A stretch of 44,066 bases of DNA from Chloroflexota bacterium (GTDB taxonomy: Bacteria > Chloroflexota > Anaerolineae > Anaerolineales > UBA11579). Of this stretch, positions 7,956 through 15,629 are shown piece after piece; the stretch's first letter is position 1, and every line of letters begins with the position of its first letter. The notes beneath the pieces were generated by a model. The model saw only the letters and a program-made list of their open reading frames with translations, was not told where the DNA came from and did no database searches. Made by a program: the position numbers and the translations under genes. The stretch is taken from assembly GCA_013112575.1 (NCBI GenBank), contig JABFGG010000027.1:1-44066 (forward strand). The letters are read 5' to 3'.

Positions 7956-8405
7956 TTAGATGTTGTCCATTTTTTGTAGGTTCGAAATCATCACTTTTAA
8001 CATTCGTCTGAGTTCTTCTCTCTCTTCTTCTGAAAATCCTTGTTGAGCTTGTTCCACTACGGTTATGGCGCTGGGAATCAGTTTGGGGAAAAGATCTTTT
8101 CCTAAAGGGGTTAGATAAACAAGTTGTACACGCTGATCTTTTTCATCTTTTTCCCGAGACACGATTCCCTTAACTTCGAGCTTCTTTACGATTCTTGCCG
8201 TAGTCGGTTCGTCTTTAAAAGCGCGCGTGGCTAATTCCTTTTGCGCAATGCCATCCTCTTCCCATAAGATAATGAGCACGGCCCACTGTTCGGGCGTGAC
8301 AGCATGGCCTTGATTTTTCAGCGCCTGCCCTAGTTTTTGAGATAAAAGGACCCTGGTGCGGACGATCAAACGGGCAAAATGTTCATCAGGATTAAAGGAT
8401 TTCAT
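7956..8405 (-). CDS. MarR-family transcriptional regulator
   Basis: 149 residues, a full-length MarR protein. The winged helix is clear: TPEQWAVLIILWEEDGIAQKELATRA, recognition helix near DEPTTARIVKKLEVKGIVSR, and wing DEKDQRVQLVYLTPLGKDL. Helices at both ends (ARLIVRTRVLLSQKLGQAL and the EEEREELRRML tail) form the dimer. MarR proteins bind palindromic operators and release them on ligand or oxidant binding. It heads a two-gene unit with the ferric-reductase-like protein, and its own promoter carries a perfect palindrome across the -10, so autorepression and control of the reductase are likely. No Cys is seen, so a Cys-based redox switch is unlikely. Confidence 0.95.
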   Translation of the reverse strand: MKSFNPDEHFARLIVRTRVLLSQKLGQALKNQGHAVTPEQWAVLIILWEEDGIAQKELATRAFKDEPTTARIVKKLEVKGIVSREKDEKDQRVQLVYLTPLGKDLFPKLIPSAITVVEQAQQGFSEEEREELRRMLKVMISNLQKMDNI

Positions 8406-8421
8406 AAATACTGTCCAAAAT

Positions 8422-8439
8422 TACTTGTCGTGACAAGTA
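8422..8439. promoter_or_regulatory. MarR operator
   Basis: TACTTGTCGTGACAAGTA is an 8-2-8 perfect inverted repeat. It overlaps the -10 box of the marR promoter and lies 16 nt upstream of the marR start. Its size and symmetry are typical of MarR-dimer sites. Confidence 0.75.
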
Positions 8440-8464
8440 TAATCGTCGAAGAGTATATTGTCAA
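8436..8464 (-). promoter_or_regulatory. Sigma70-type promoter of the marR-flavocytochrome unit
   Basis: On the reverse strand TTGACA (8464-8459) and TATACT (8441-8436) are separated by exactly 17 nt. The -10 is partly covered by the operator palindrome. Confidence 0.85.
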
Positions 8465-8574
8465 AGCATTCGCAAGAAGACCTGAATTGGTATTTATAAA
8501 GATTGATAAAATGGCCTCTGTGGATTTTGGTGATCAAGTGCAAGGCAAGATCATCGGACTGATGTAAAAAATGC

Positions 8575-9174
8575 ATGAAAATGGTTAAACTAGCCGGCAG
8601 AATTCTCACCCTACGGGATATTATGAAATCGGACTTGCAAGCATTGGGGGACTGGCTGCACCCCGAGCAAGAATGGCACAAGACAGATGGTCCATACTAT
8701 CCAAGATCTTCTGAAGAGGAAATTGCTAAAAAGATAAATAATTGGGAACAAGCCATAATCGAAAATAGCTGGCCTGATTTGCGCCAACGCCTGGTAGTTG
8801 TTGATTCCCATGAGGATGAAGTTATCGGGATGGTGTCGCGGTATTGGATCAGCGAAGAGACGAACTGGACTGCAATTGGGATTAGTATTTTCGATCCCAA
8901 GAATTGGGGAAAAGGCTATGGTTACGAGGCTCTAGGACTTTGGTGTCAGTATTTATTTGATAATGAACCCAAATTTGTTCGCTTAGACCTGCGCACGTGG
9001 TCGGGTAATATTGGCATGATGAAAGTAGCGAAGAATTTAGGGTTTACCAAAGAAGCTGTTTTCCGAATGGCTCGCATTGTCGAGGGGCAATATTACGATG
9101 GAGTAGGATATGGCATTCTGAGAAAGGAATGGGAAGAACGTTACCCAGGGAGTTTTTCAGCTTCTTTACAGTAA
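8575..9174 (+). CDS. GNAT-family N-acetyltransferase (RimJ/RimL-like)
   Basis: 199 residues. The GNAT core is visible: an N-terminal substrate region (LTLRDIMKSDLQALGDWLHP), the strand carrying EVIGMVSRYWIS, the acetyl-CoA loop WGKGYGYEALGLWCQY (Q/RxxGxG/A type, about 120-136), and the closing NIGMMKVAKNLGFTKEAVFR segment. It resembles the RimJ/RimL branch, whose members acetylate protein N-termini or small amines such as antibiotics or polyamines. The substrate is unknown. The ribosome site is weak, so the exact start (8575 or 8581) is uncertain. It runs divergently from marR with about 170 nt between. Confidence 0.9.
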   Translation: MKMVKLAGRILTLRDIMKSDLQALGDWLHPEQEWHKTDGPYYPRSSEEEIAKKINNWEQAIIENSWPDLRQRLVVVDSHEDEVIGMVSRYWISEETNWTAIGISIFDPKNWGKGYGYEALGLWCQYLFDNEPKFVRLDLRTWSGNIGMMKVAKNLGFTKEAVFRMARIVEGQYYDGVGYGILRKEWEERYPGSFSASLQ

Positions 9175-9295
9175 ATATTTACGCAGGTGCGGGGAAGCGA
9201 TTGGTTTAAAAAGCGGGGTGTTGGAGATTATTGGTTGAGGGATTTCGGTAAAATACTGGCACAGTTAATCAAATCTGAAAACATTGGAGCGAACG

Positions 9296-9676
9296 ATGCT
9301 GCAGATCTTATGGGTAGGAATAGGGGGCTTTCTGGGAGCTGTACTGCGTTATGGACTGGTGTCTATTGTGCATCGTTCTGGTGAGGTGGTGGCATTCCCG
9401 TACGGTATCCTGACGGCGAATTTGATTGGCAGTTTCCTGATCGGCTTTTTGAGTGTGTGGGGCGACGGACAGGAGTTTTTACCGGCAGAGGCACGCGCTT
9501 TTATATTTATCGGCCTATTGGGTTCTTTCACCACCTTCTCAACTTTTGCCAATGACTCCCTGAATTTGCTGCGTGTCGAGCAAAGCAATATGGCTTTTGC
9601 CAATATGGCCTTGCATTTGTTTCTAGGGCTGGGGGCGGTGTGGTTGGGGCGGGTGTTGGCAATCCGGCTTTTCTGA
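9296..9676 (+). CDS. crcB: Fluoride-specific channel FluC (CrcB)
   Basis: 126 residues, four membrane helices, typical of the dual-topology dimeric fluoride channel. Family motifs are GGFLGAVLRYG at the N-terminus, FPYGILTANLIGSFLIG with the conserved pore Asn, and GLLGSFTTFSTFANDSL with the TTFSTF track that lines the fluoride path. The start is set at ATG 9296 because GGAG lies 6 nt before it; TTG 9284 would precede this site. FluC expels toxic fluoride passively. No fluoride riboswitch consensus is seen upstream, so expression may be constitutive. Confidence 0.95.
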   Translation: MLQILWVGIGGFLGAVLRYGLVSIVHRSGEVVAFPYGILTANLIGSFLIGFLSVWGDGQEFLPAEARAFIFIGLLGSFTTFSTFANDSLNLLRVEQSNMAFANMALHLFLGLGAVWLGRVLAIRLF

Positions 9677-9697
9677 GATTTGTAGCAATAATCAGGG

Positions 9698-9715
9698 AGG
9701 AGGAATAACATGTAA
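9698..9715 (+). promoter_or_regulatory. Shine-Dalgarno with optimal spacing followed by ATG-TAA
   Basis: AGGAGG (9698-9703), a 6-nt spacer, then ATG (9710-9712) and TAA (9713-9715). It lies 34 nt after the fluC stop. It is the best ribosome site in this part of the window, yet it starts a one-codon ORF. The frame then stays open to 9922 without an obvious protein. Confidence 0.45.
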
Positions 9716-10068
9716 AAGGGTCATTTGCGCAGCATCCCCCTCTTGCTGGGAAATGCCCTGATCGTCATATGTATGATGAAAAAAGAAAGTAAACAGCAGA
9801 TGGACTGTCAATACGTTCAAAGAGACCGTCTGGGAGGGAGGATGGTTAAAATCAGCCTGAAGCTAGCCAGGTGTGGCCAGACCGGCACAGAGCAATTGCA
9901 GCCTGGGTACATGTCATCCTGACAATTATGACAGCATCTCGCGCCTGCTGGCCAATGGTCAAGAGAAAAGGTGGCTCTCACCGCTTGCATGTACAAACAG
10001 CTTAGCATCCTCAACGCCGTTGCCCGGGGGCGATCCGCTTGGCAGTATCCTTGACTTCTATCACCATT

Positions 10069-10109
10069 ACTATTTCAGTTATGTTTTCTAAGAATATGAC
10101 TGAAATAGT
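10069..10109. repeat. 41-nt near-perfect hairpin
   Basis: Perfect 11-bp arms ACTATTTCAGT/ACTGAAATAGT (10069-10079 with 10099-10109). Pairing continues inwards with G-U pairs to a 3-nt loop, giving about 19 bp in total. No T run follows on either strand, so it is not a classical terminator. Confidence 0.6.
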
Positions 10110-10241
10110 AGATAAGGCTTGAGGAATTTAATTCATGACCATAGCGTCGCCCCCAAATTGAAACTTCTAGACTCCTATTATTTTCTGCTTTCTCTAAAGA
10201 ATCGTACGTCCATATTGCATCTATACTTATATTTTGTGAAT

Positions 10242-10628
10242 TCAGTAAGTTAACAAGTTAATCAACCGCTCCCATAAAGGTGGCCCCAGCACCAGCAGGC
10301 CAATCAGCACGGCGGCCAGAGCGGCGATGAGCACGGCGGCTGCGCCCACATCTTTGCCCACCTTGGCGAGAGGGTGTTGCTCCGGGCTGGCCAGATCCAC
10401 GATTGCCTCGAGGGCAGTGTTGAGAAATTCGGCCAGCCACACGAGCGTACCCGAAATAATGATCAGGCCCCATTCCAGGCGTCCCAGGCGCAGCCACAAG
10501 CCTACAATAAAGACGGCAATACTGATAAGAGCGTGGATCCAGGTGTTGCGTTGAGTGCGCAGGACGTAGGCCCAGCCGGCAAAGGCGTGCCCAAAAGATT
10601 TGATGCGGGTGGTGATGAAGTCGCGCAT
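10242..10628 (-). CDS. dgkA: Diacylglycerol/undecaprenol kinase (DgkA family)
   Basis: 128 residues, three membrane helices. The family signature is complete: EFLNTALEAIVDLASPEQHP with the catalytic Glu, then KVGKDVGAAAVLIAA. These enzymes phosphorylate diacylglycerol or, in most bacteria outside Proteobacteria, undecaprenol to recycle the lipid carrier for cell-wall synthesis. The gene begins 5 nt after the ybeY stop with no Shine-Dalgarno of its own, so translation is probably coupled. Order pgpH-ybeY-dgkA is widely conserved in bacteria. Confidence 0.93.
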   Translation of the reverse strand: MRDFITTRIKSFGHAFAGWAYVLRTQRNTWIHALISIAVFIVGLWLRLGRLEWGLIIISGTLVWLAEFLNTALEAIVDLASPEQHPLAKVGKDVGAAAVLIAALAAVLIGLLVLGPPLWERLINLLTY

Positions 10629-10633
10629 GGGGG

Positions 10634-11086
10634 CTATTCCGTGGGGCGGGCGGAGACGCCCAATTCGCTAAGGATAGCGTCTTGTACAGACCACATTTTG
10701 GTTTTGTCGGCTTCCTCATCGTGGTCGTGACCCAATAGGTGCAAGGTGCCGTGTACGGCTAAAAGTTGGGCCTCATCTTCCGGGGGGTGGCCGCCTGCCT
10801 GGGCCTGGGCCAGCGTGCGCTCAAAGGAGATGACCACATCACCGAGATATTGTTTGTCGCTGTCGGGGTCTTTTTCTTTGTTGGGGAAGGAGAGCACGTC
10901 AGTGGGGGCGTTGATGTCACGGTACTGTTTGTTGAGGTGGTGCAACTGGGCGTCGTCGGTGAGCACTACGGTGAGGGTTTGCTCTTCGGGGTCACCCTCG
11001 TGTTGCAGGGTGGTGTGGGCAGCGTATTGCAGCAAAGTCTCGTAGCCTTGCCCGGCAAAGCTCTCGTCAACGTGAACCTGGATCAT
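10634..11086 (-). CDS. ybeY: Endoribonuclease YbeY (16S rRNA maturation)
   Basis: 150 residues. The zinc-binding signature HGTLHLLGHDHDEEAD (H-x3-H-x5-H type, about 115-130) and LSFPNKEKD plus YLGDVVISFERTLAQA are diagnostic. YbeY is a metallo-endoribonuclease needed for 16S rRNA 3'-end processing and 70S ribosome quality control. It starts 3 nt after the pgpH stop and ends 5 nt before dgkA, so the three are translated from one mRNA. Confidence 0.96.
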   Translation of the reverse strand: MIQVHVDESFAGQGYETLLQYAAHTTLQHEGDPEEQTLTVVLTDDAQLHHLNKQYRDINAPTDVLSFPNKEKDPDSDKQYLGDVVISFERTLAQAQAGGHPPEDEAQLLAVHGTLHLLGHDHDEEADKTKMWSVQDAILSELGVSARPTE

Positions 11087-11089
11087 CGT

Positions 11090-13231
11090 CTAATGGGTGG
11101 TTTCGGTCTCTTCAACCTGACGTGGCTGGGTTTCCTGGAAGGTCTCGCCTTCTTCCTCGATCTTGGGGTAATGGATGCGGGGATGGTAAACGCCGCGCAG
11201 GGTGGTTGTGAAGGACTCGACAATTGTCTCCAGGTCGTGGAGAGTCAGGGAAGTATCGTTGAGCTGGCCTTGTGAAGTGCGCTGGTCAACGACGCTCTTG
11301 ACCAACTCGCGCAACTCCTCTTCACCCTGGGGTCGTTCGGCACGGGCACGCGCTTCAATACCATCGGCTAGCATGATGAGGCCGGTCTCGTTGGATTGCG
11401 GTTTGGGGCCAGGGTAGATGAAATCATTTTTATCAACAACGCTCTTGTCACCGTTGGTTGATTCCTGGGCTTTGGCATACTGGTAACGGGTGAGCATGGT
11501 GCCGTGATGTTCGGCGACAAAATCATGGAGGCGTCTGGGCAGCCTGTATTTGGCAGCCAACTCCAGGCCGTCGGTGACGTGGCGAATGATGATCTCGGCG
11601 CTTTCGGTAGGGCTGAGTTCGTCGTGGGGGTTGGGGCTGCCAGGCACCTGATTCTCAATAAAGAAGTGGGGGTGGCGAGCTTTACCAGCATCGTGATAGA
11701 GCGCGCCAACACGCGTCAATAGAGCATCCGCGCCGATAAGCTCGGCGGCTTGTTCTGCCAGGTTGGCGATCTGCAAACTATGCTGGTAAGTACCGGGAGC
11801 GTTGCGTAAAATGAACTGCAAAAGGGGGTGGTCGGGGCGTCCCAATTCGAGCAGTTGCAGGGTGGTGCTGACGCCCATGACCTGAGCCAGCAAATATTGC
11901 ATAATCAGGCCGATGCTGGCTGCGCCCAGACCGTAAATCAGGGTAGCACCCAGGAGGGTGATGAGGCCGATGACGTCGAGACTGGGGTTGGGCAACTCGT
12001 AGGCCAGGATGATAAGCGCACCCGCGGCACTGATGGCAGCCCCGGCCCAGAAGAAGGACAGAATGCGTTCGGCCTTGCGCAAGACCAAAACGCCGAACAT
12101 GCTGGCAAGGATGTAATAGACGGTCAGTTCCAGCGAGTTGGGCAGGGCGTAGGTAATGAGCAGACTGAGCGGCAGGGTGAGCAAAATGCCGACTTGAGCG
12201 CTAAACAGGGTGGAGACCAACAGGCTGAAGCCGGCGATGGGGAACAGGAAAGGAACCACGGCCCGATTGGGAATAGTTATGCGGGCGACGAACAGAAAGA
12301 CCAGGAAAAGGGCCGCGATGATGAGAATACTGCGGCGGTTGGCGAGGATGTCGCGGCGGATGTTGAGGTAAGCGCCCATAAAGGCAAAGCTGATGGCTAC
12401 CAGGGCAATGGCACCAACCTGGTCCTGCCAGCGGGCCTGTGGGCGTAATAGGCCGAGTTCCTGCAAGGCCTCGATGTCTTCTTCTGCCACGACCTGACCG
12501 CTTTCGACAATGACCTCGTTGGTGAGGAAACGGCGGGTGATGGGTTCTATTTCCAGACGGGCTTCTTCACGGGCGGCTTCAGTCAGGTCTTCGCTGAGCA
12601 GGCTGTTGGCGGCTGCAAAGGCGGTTACCAGTTCGGAAACAAGATCAGCCTGGTCTTCGGGGATGGCAAGGCTAATGAGAGCGGGTACGGAGCGGCGGGT
12701 GTCTTCAAGACGGTCTTCGCGAATGGTGCTGCGCATCAACTGCTCCAGCACGGCGATGGCTTCCTGGGAAACACTCTGCCAGCCAGTCTCGTTGAGTGCT
12801 AAGAGATCCTCGGCGCTTTGCTGGCTAAGGACGATGTCCTGCAAAGCAGCCAGATCGGCCAGCTTTTGTTCCTGGGTGGCAAAGTCATCGGCACGCACGG
12901 TTTCCATGAAGGTGAGGGCGGCGCGCAAGCGGTTGACCTGGGTGCGGGCAATGCTGGCATTGGGCGCGGAATAAACAGGGAGGATGTCCTCGGCTGCGGC
13001 ATCACGAGCCTGGTCGGTAAGCACCTGGCTGGCATAGGTGATGGCGCGGGGAGCTAGGATGTCTTCGGGGACAACCTGGCCAACCTCCAAAGCCTGGGCG
13101 GAGGCACGGGCGGCCAGTGGAGCTAAAAGCGCAAAAGCCGACAAGGCGGCACTGACCAATAGCAGCACGACCAGGAAAATGCTGTGCTGCCTAGACCAGC
13201 GCACATTGCGCTGTACGGGTGTGCGGAACAT
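11090..13231 (-). CDS. pgpH: 7TM-HD receptor, cyclic-di-AMP phosphodiesterase PgpH-like
   Basis: 713 residues. Layout: an N-terminal membrane helix, an extracytoplasmic 7TMR-HDED domain (about 40-270), about seven membrane helices (275-470), then a cytosolic HD domain. The metal-binding residues are in GTYQHSLQIANLAEQAAELI, GALYHDAGKARHPHFF and FVAEHHGTML. In Listeria and other bacteria PgpH hydrolyses c-di-AMP to pApA, linking turgor and potassium control to signals sensed outside. Here the substrate is inferred from family only. The gene follows yqeY by 11 nt with no Shine-Dalgarno and is coupled to ybeY downstream. The acidic tail rich in E and T after residue 690 is variable in the family. 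Confidence 0.93.
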   Translation of the reverse strand: MFRTPVQRNVRWSRQHSIFLVVLLLVSAALSAFALLAPLAARASAQALEVGQVVPEDILAPRAITYASQVLTDQARDAAAEDILPVYSAPNASIARTQVNRLRAALTFMETVRADDFATQEQKLADLAALQDIVLSQQSAEDLLALNETGWQSVSQEAIAVLEQLMRSTIREDRLEDTRRSVPALISLAIPEDQADLVSELVTAFAAANSLLSEDLTEAAREEARLEIEPITRRFLTNEVIVESGQVVAEEDIEALQELGLLRPQARWQDQVGAIALVAISFAFMGAYLNIRRDILANRRSILIIAALFLVFLFVARITIPNRAVVPFLFPIAGFSLLVSTLFSAQVGILLTLPLSLLITYALPNSLELTVYYILASMFGVLVLRKAERILSFFWAGAAISAAGALIILAYELPNPSLDVIGLITLLGATLIYGLGAASIGLIMQYLLAQVMGVSTTLQLLELGRPDHPLLQFILRNAPGTYQHSLQIANLAEQAAELIGADALLTRVGALYHDAGKARHPHFFIENQVPGSPNPHDELSPTESAEIIIRHVTDGLELAAKYRLPRRLHDFVAEHHGTMLTRYQYAKAQESTNGDKSVVDKNDFIYPGPKPQSNETGLIMLADGIEARARAERPQGEEELRELVKSVVDQRTSQGQLNDTSLTLHDLETIVESFTTTLRGVYHPRIHYPKIEEEGETFQETQPRQVEETETTH

Positions 13232-13242
13232 CTTGTTGGGGC

Positions 13243-13692
13243 TTAGCTGCCTTGCAGTTGTTGGCGCACCAAGGCGCTGAGTTGGCCCCCGTCGGCACGT
13301 CCCTGTACTTTGGGCATAAGCGCCCCCATGACCTTGCCCATATCGGCAGGTGAAGAGGCGCCTACTTCTTCGATGGTTGCTTTGACCAGGGCGATAAGAT
13401 CTTCTTCGCTCATGGCTTCGGGCAGGTATTCTTCGAGGACTTTGATCTCATCGGCGGCCTCGGCAATCATATCCTGACGGCCAGCTTTTTCGGCGTCGAC
13501 CTGGGTCTCTTTGCGCGATTTGACCTCTTTCTGCAGGATGGCAGTCACGGCGGCATCATCCAAGTCTTCCTGCTTCTCGACTTCGGCCAGTTTAATGGCA
13601 GAGAGGGCAAGCCGCAGGGTATTCTTGCGAATGGCGTCGTTGGCGCGCATGGCCTCTTTGAGGGCGTTGTTTAAATCGTCTTTTAAGCTCAT
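13243..13692 (-). CDS. yqeY: YqeY / GatB-Yqey domain protein
   Basis: 149 residues, all helical, matching YqeY over its whole length: LKDDLNNALKEAMRANDA, KNTLRLALSAIKLAEVEK, EIKVLEEYLPEAMSEEDL and a C-terminal DMGKVMGALMPKVQGRADG. The domain is shared with the tail of GatB, where it contacts tRNA, so a tRNA-linked role is assumed but not proven. No Shine-Dalgarno is present. TATAAT lies 8 nt before the ATG (reverse complement at 13701-13706), so it is a candidate leaderless transcript and the likely start of the yqeY-pgpH-ybeY-dgkA operon. Confidence 0.94.
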   Translation of the reverse strand: MSLKDDLNNALKEAMRANDAIRKNTLRLALSAIKLAEVEKQEDLDDAAVTAILQKEVKSRKETQVDAEKAGRQDMIAEAADEIKVLEEYLPEAMSEEDLIALVKATIEEVGASSPADMGKVMGALMPKVQGRADGGQLSALVRQQLQGS

Positions 13693-13759
13693 ATTTGCAA
13701 ATTATACCGTAGGAGGGCTTTTGGCCCTTAAATGTAGATATTGCTCTTATAGAGGGCGT

Positions 13760-14110
13760 TTAACCCATGGGATGCTGCATTTGCTTGCCACCAATGAGGT
13801 GCAGGTGCATGTGGGGGACCTCCTGGCGGCCATCGGGGCCGGTGTTCATGATGAGGCGGTAGCCTGAATCTTGAATGGCTTCGCTTTCTGCCAGTTTGCT
13901 CACGGCAAGGAACATGGCTCCGGCGATGACGGCATCCTCGTCGCTAAAGGCGTTGTTGTCGACGATGTGTTTACGGGGCACGATGAGGATGTGGGTGGGG
14001 GCAACGGGGTTGATGTCGCGGAAGGCTATAAGCAGGTCGTCTTCGTAGACAGTATCGCTAGGTAGTTCCCCAGCGATGATCTTGCAGAAGATGCAGTCGG
14101 GGTCGGTCAT
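13760..14110 (-). CDS. hinT: HIT-family nucleoside-phosphoramidase (HinT-like)
   Basis: 116 residues from the start at 14110, which has GGAG 6 nt upstream (the ATG at 14122 would put that site inside the gene). Zinc-type DCIFCKIIAGELPS at the N-terminus, INPVAPTHILIVPRKHI in the middle and the histidine triad HMHLHLIGG at the C-terminus. HinT hydrolyses nucleoside-5'-phosphoramidates and aminoacyl adenylates. It sits between mtaB and yqeY on the same strand, but gaps of 187 and 67 nt and the yqeY promoter suggest it is a separate unit. Confidence 0.95.
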   Translation of the reverse strand: MTDPDCIFCKIIAGELPSDTVYEDDLLIAFRDINPVAPTHILIVPRKHIVDNNAFSDEDAVIAGAMFLAVSKLAESEAIQDSGYRLIMNTGPDGRQEVPHMHLHLIGGKQMQHPMG

Positions 14111-14207
14111 AGTTGGCTCCATTAAGTAAAAACACGAATTGAACGAATATCACTAATCACACGAATGTTATTAGTTATCTGATATGGAGTAGCTTCATTT
14201 CTAATCA

Positions 14208-14262
14208 TCATTTCAGGGATTTCTCGCCAGCCAAAGCTACGCTTTGAGCATGCTCGAAATGA
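14208..14262. repeat. Degenerate intergenic inverted repeat
   Basis: Outer arms TCATTTC (14208-14214) and GAAATGA (14256-14262) enclose an inner hairpin CAAAGC-TAC-GCTTTG (14232-14246) and the palindrome GAGCATGCTC. The nested, partly decayed structure looks like a dispersed non-coding repeat. It lies between hinT and mtaB. Confidence 0.45.
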
Positions 14263-14297
14263 CAACTTCTTTTTGAGTGAGTTCCTTATTTGCCCGC

Positions 14298-15602
14298 TTA
14301 ATTTGAGAACCAGCTGACGTTGGTGGTGGATTGGATGTGGCCGTAGAGGCCCGCTCCGTTGGTGGCGGTGAGGCGGGTGGGTGTGATGCGGTTCCAGAGA
14401 GGCTCGGGGTGGAGGGCCTGGATCTTGATGTAGTTATCTGTCAGGCCTGTGTGCTGCCAGTTGTTATCGTCAAGCTGGTCAACACTTTCCCATAAAACGG
14501 ACATTTCCTGGCCGATGAAGCCAGAGCGGTAGGCGGCTTCGCTTTTGGCGACCACTGCCTGCATGGCGGCATTGCGTTCTTTGCGGGTGTAGTTATGCAC
14601 CTGGTTGGGCATGCCAGCTGCGGCGGTTTCAGGGCGCTCGGAGTAGGTGAAGACGTGGGCTCCGGCGAAGTCCATTTCTTCGACAAAAGCAAGTGATTCG
14701 GTGAACTCGGCATCGGTTTCCCCGGGGAAGCCAACGATGACATCAGTGGTGATGGCGACGTCGGGGATGGCCTGGCGGGCGGCTTCGATGAGGGCGCGGA
14801 ATTTGTTGGGGGTAGTATTGCGGGCCATGCGGCGCAGAGTGGTGGCCGAGCCGGATTGCAGGGGCAGGTGCAGGTGGCGGCAGAGACGTGGATCTTCCCA
14901 GAGATTGAAGAAATCGGCGTCCAAATCCCAGGGTTCAAGGGAGGAAAGGCGCACCCGGGGAGCATCGGTAACTTCCAATATCTTTACAACCAGTTGGCGC
15001 AGGTGCATGGGTTGGGGGAAGTCGTGGCCCCAGGAGCCTAGATGCACGCCTGTTAGCACAACTTCCTGTGCGCCGCCTTTGAGCGCGGCGCGAATGTCAC
15101 TAACAACTTCTTGCATGCTCTGGCTGCGGCCCTCCTCGCGGGCTACAGTGGTAACGCAGAAGGTGCAGCGGTTATCACAGCCATCTTGCACTTTGATGAA
15201 GGCACGCGTGCGCTGGCGGGAGCCGGGCAGAGGTTCACGGGCCAGCGGTTCCAGGTCGAAATCGTCTAATTGGATCCCCAACAGGTCGGGGACAAGTTCG
15301 TCTTTGATGGCATTAGGCACTACTCTGTTGACGTGGGGCATTTGAGCGGCTTCATCGGGAGCGAGGTTAGACCAGCAGCCGGTGAGGACGATGTCTCGGA
15401 TACCTGCTTTGGAAGCCTGGCGCACTTTTTTGCGCGAGTCGGCGGCGGCCGAAGCAGTGACGGCGCAGGTGTTGAGCACCAGCATCTCGGCTTCATCCAT
15501 GCGCGCCACAATGCTGTGACCAGCAGCGCGGAACTGCAGAGCATATTTCTCGATCTCGCTCTGGTTAAGGCGGCAGCCAACGGTATCCAGATAGACTTTC
15601 AT
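14298..15602 (-). CDS. mtaB: tRNA ms2t6A37 methylthiotransferase MtaB
   Basis: 434 residues, standard length. The three Cys of the UPF0004 domain are in VGCRLNQSE, NTCAVTASA and TGCW; the radical-SAM Cys motif is CDNRCTFC (CxxxCxxC, about 145). The last 60-70 residues form the TRAM RNA-binding domain. MtaB adds a methylthio group to t6A37 in tRNAs reading ANN codons. Instead of a Shine-Dalgarno, TGCTAAAAT (extended -10) sits 9 nt before the ATG, so initiation may be leaderless. The upstream TPR gene ends 27 nt before it. Confidence 0.95.
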   Translation of the reverse strand: MKVYLDTVGCRLNQSEIEKYALQFRAAGHSIVARMDEAEMLVLNTCAVTASAAADSRKKVRQASKAGIRDIVLTGCWSNLAPDEAAQMPHVNRVVPNAIKDELVPDLLGIQLDDFDLEPLAREPLPGSRQRTRAFIKVQDGCDNRCTFCVTTVAREEGRSQSMQEVVSDIRAALKGGAQEVVLTGVHLGSWGHDFPQPMHLRQLVVKILEVTDAPRVRLSSLEPWDLDADFFNLWEDPRLCRHLHLPLQSGSATTLRRMARNTTPNKFRALIEAARQAIPDVAITTDVIVGFPGETDAEFTESLAFVEEMDFAGAHVFTYSERPETAAAGMPNQVHNYTRKERNAAMQAVVAKSEAAYRSGFIGQEMSVLWESVDQLDDNNWQHTGLTDNYIKIQALHPEPLWNRITPTRLTATNGAGLYGHIQSTTNVSWFSN

Positions 15603-15629
15603 GAGGAAATTATTTTAGCATAGCTGCTT

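Larger units (their letters stand above)
9677..10241. other. 565-nt intergenic region without a supported gene
   Basis: It holds a perfect Shine-Dalgarno followed by ATG-TAA (9698-9715) and a long 41-nt hairpin (10069-10109). The open frame after the ATG-TAA (to 9922) has no recognisable protein character. The rest is AT-rich near the dgkA end. No terminator with a T run was seen for either neighbouring gene. Confidence 0.5.

Noticed and set aside
9187..9295. Possible fluoride riboswitch before fluC
   Set aside because: The region lacks the conserved crcB-motif segments and pseudoknot partners I would expect; only a generic G-rich stretch is present.
9725..9922. 65-residue ORF after the ATG-TAA site
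   Set aside because: It would need a TTG start without a ribosome site and has no recognisable domain or hydrophobic pattern.
11828..12448. Long forward ORF opposite pgpH, and similar antisense ORFs over mcmA1, mtaB, comM and etfA
   Set aside because: These are mirror frames of GC-rich coding genes, with low-complexity composition and no ribosome site. The reverse- or forward-strand family matches are decisive.
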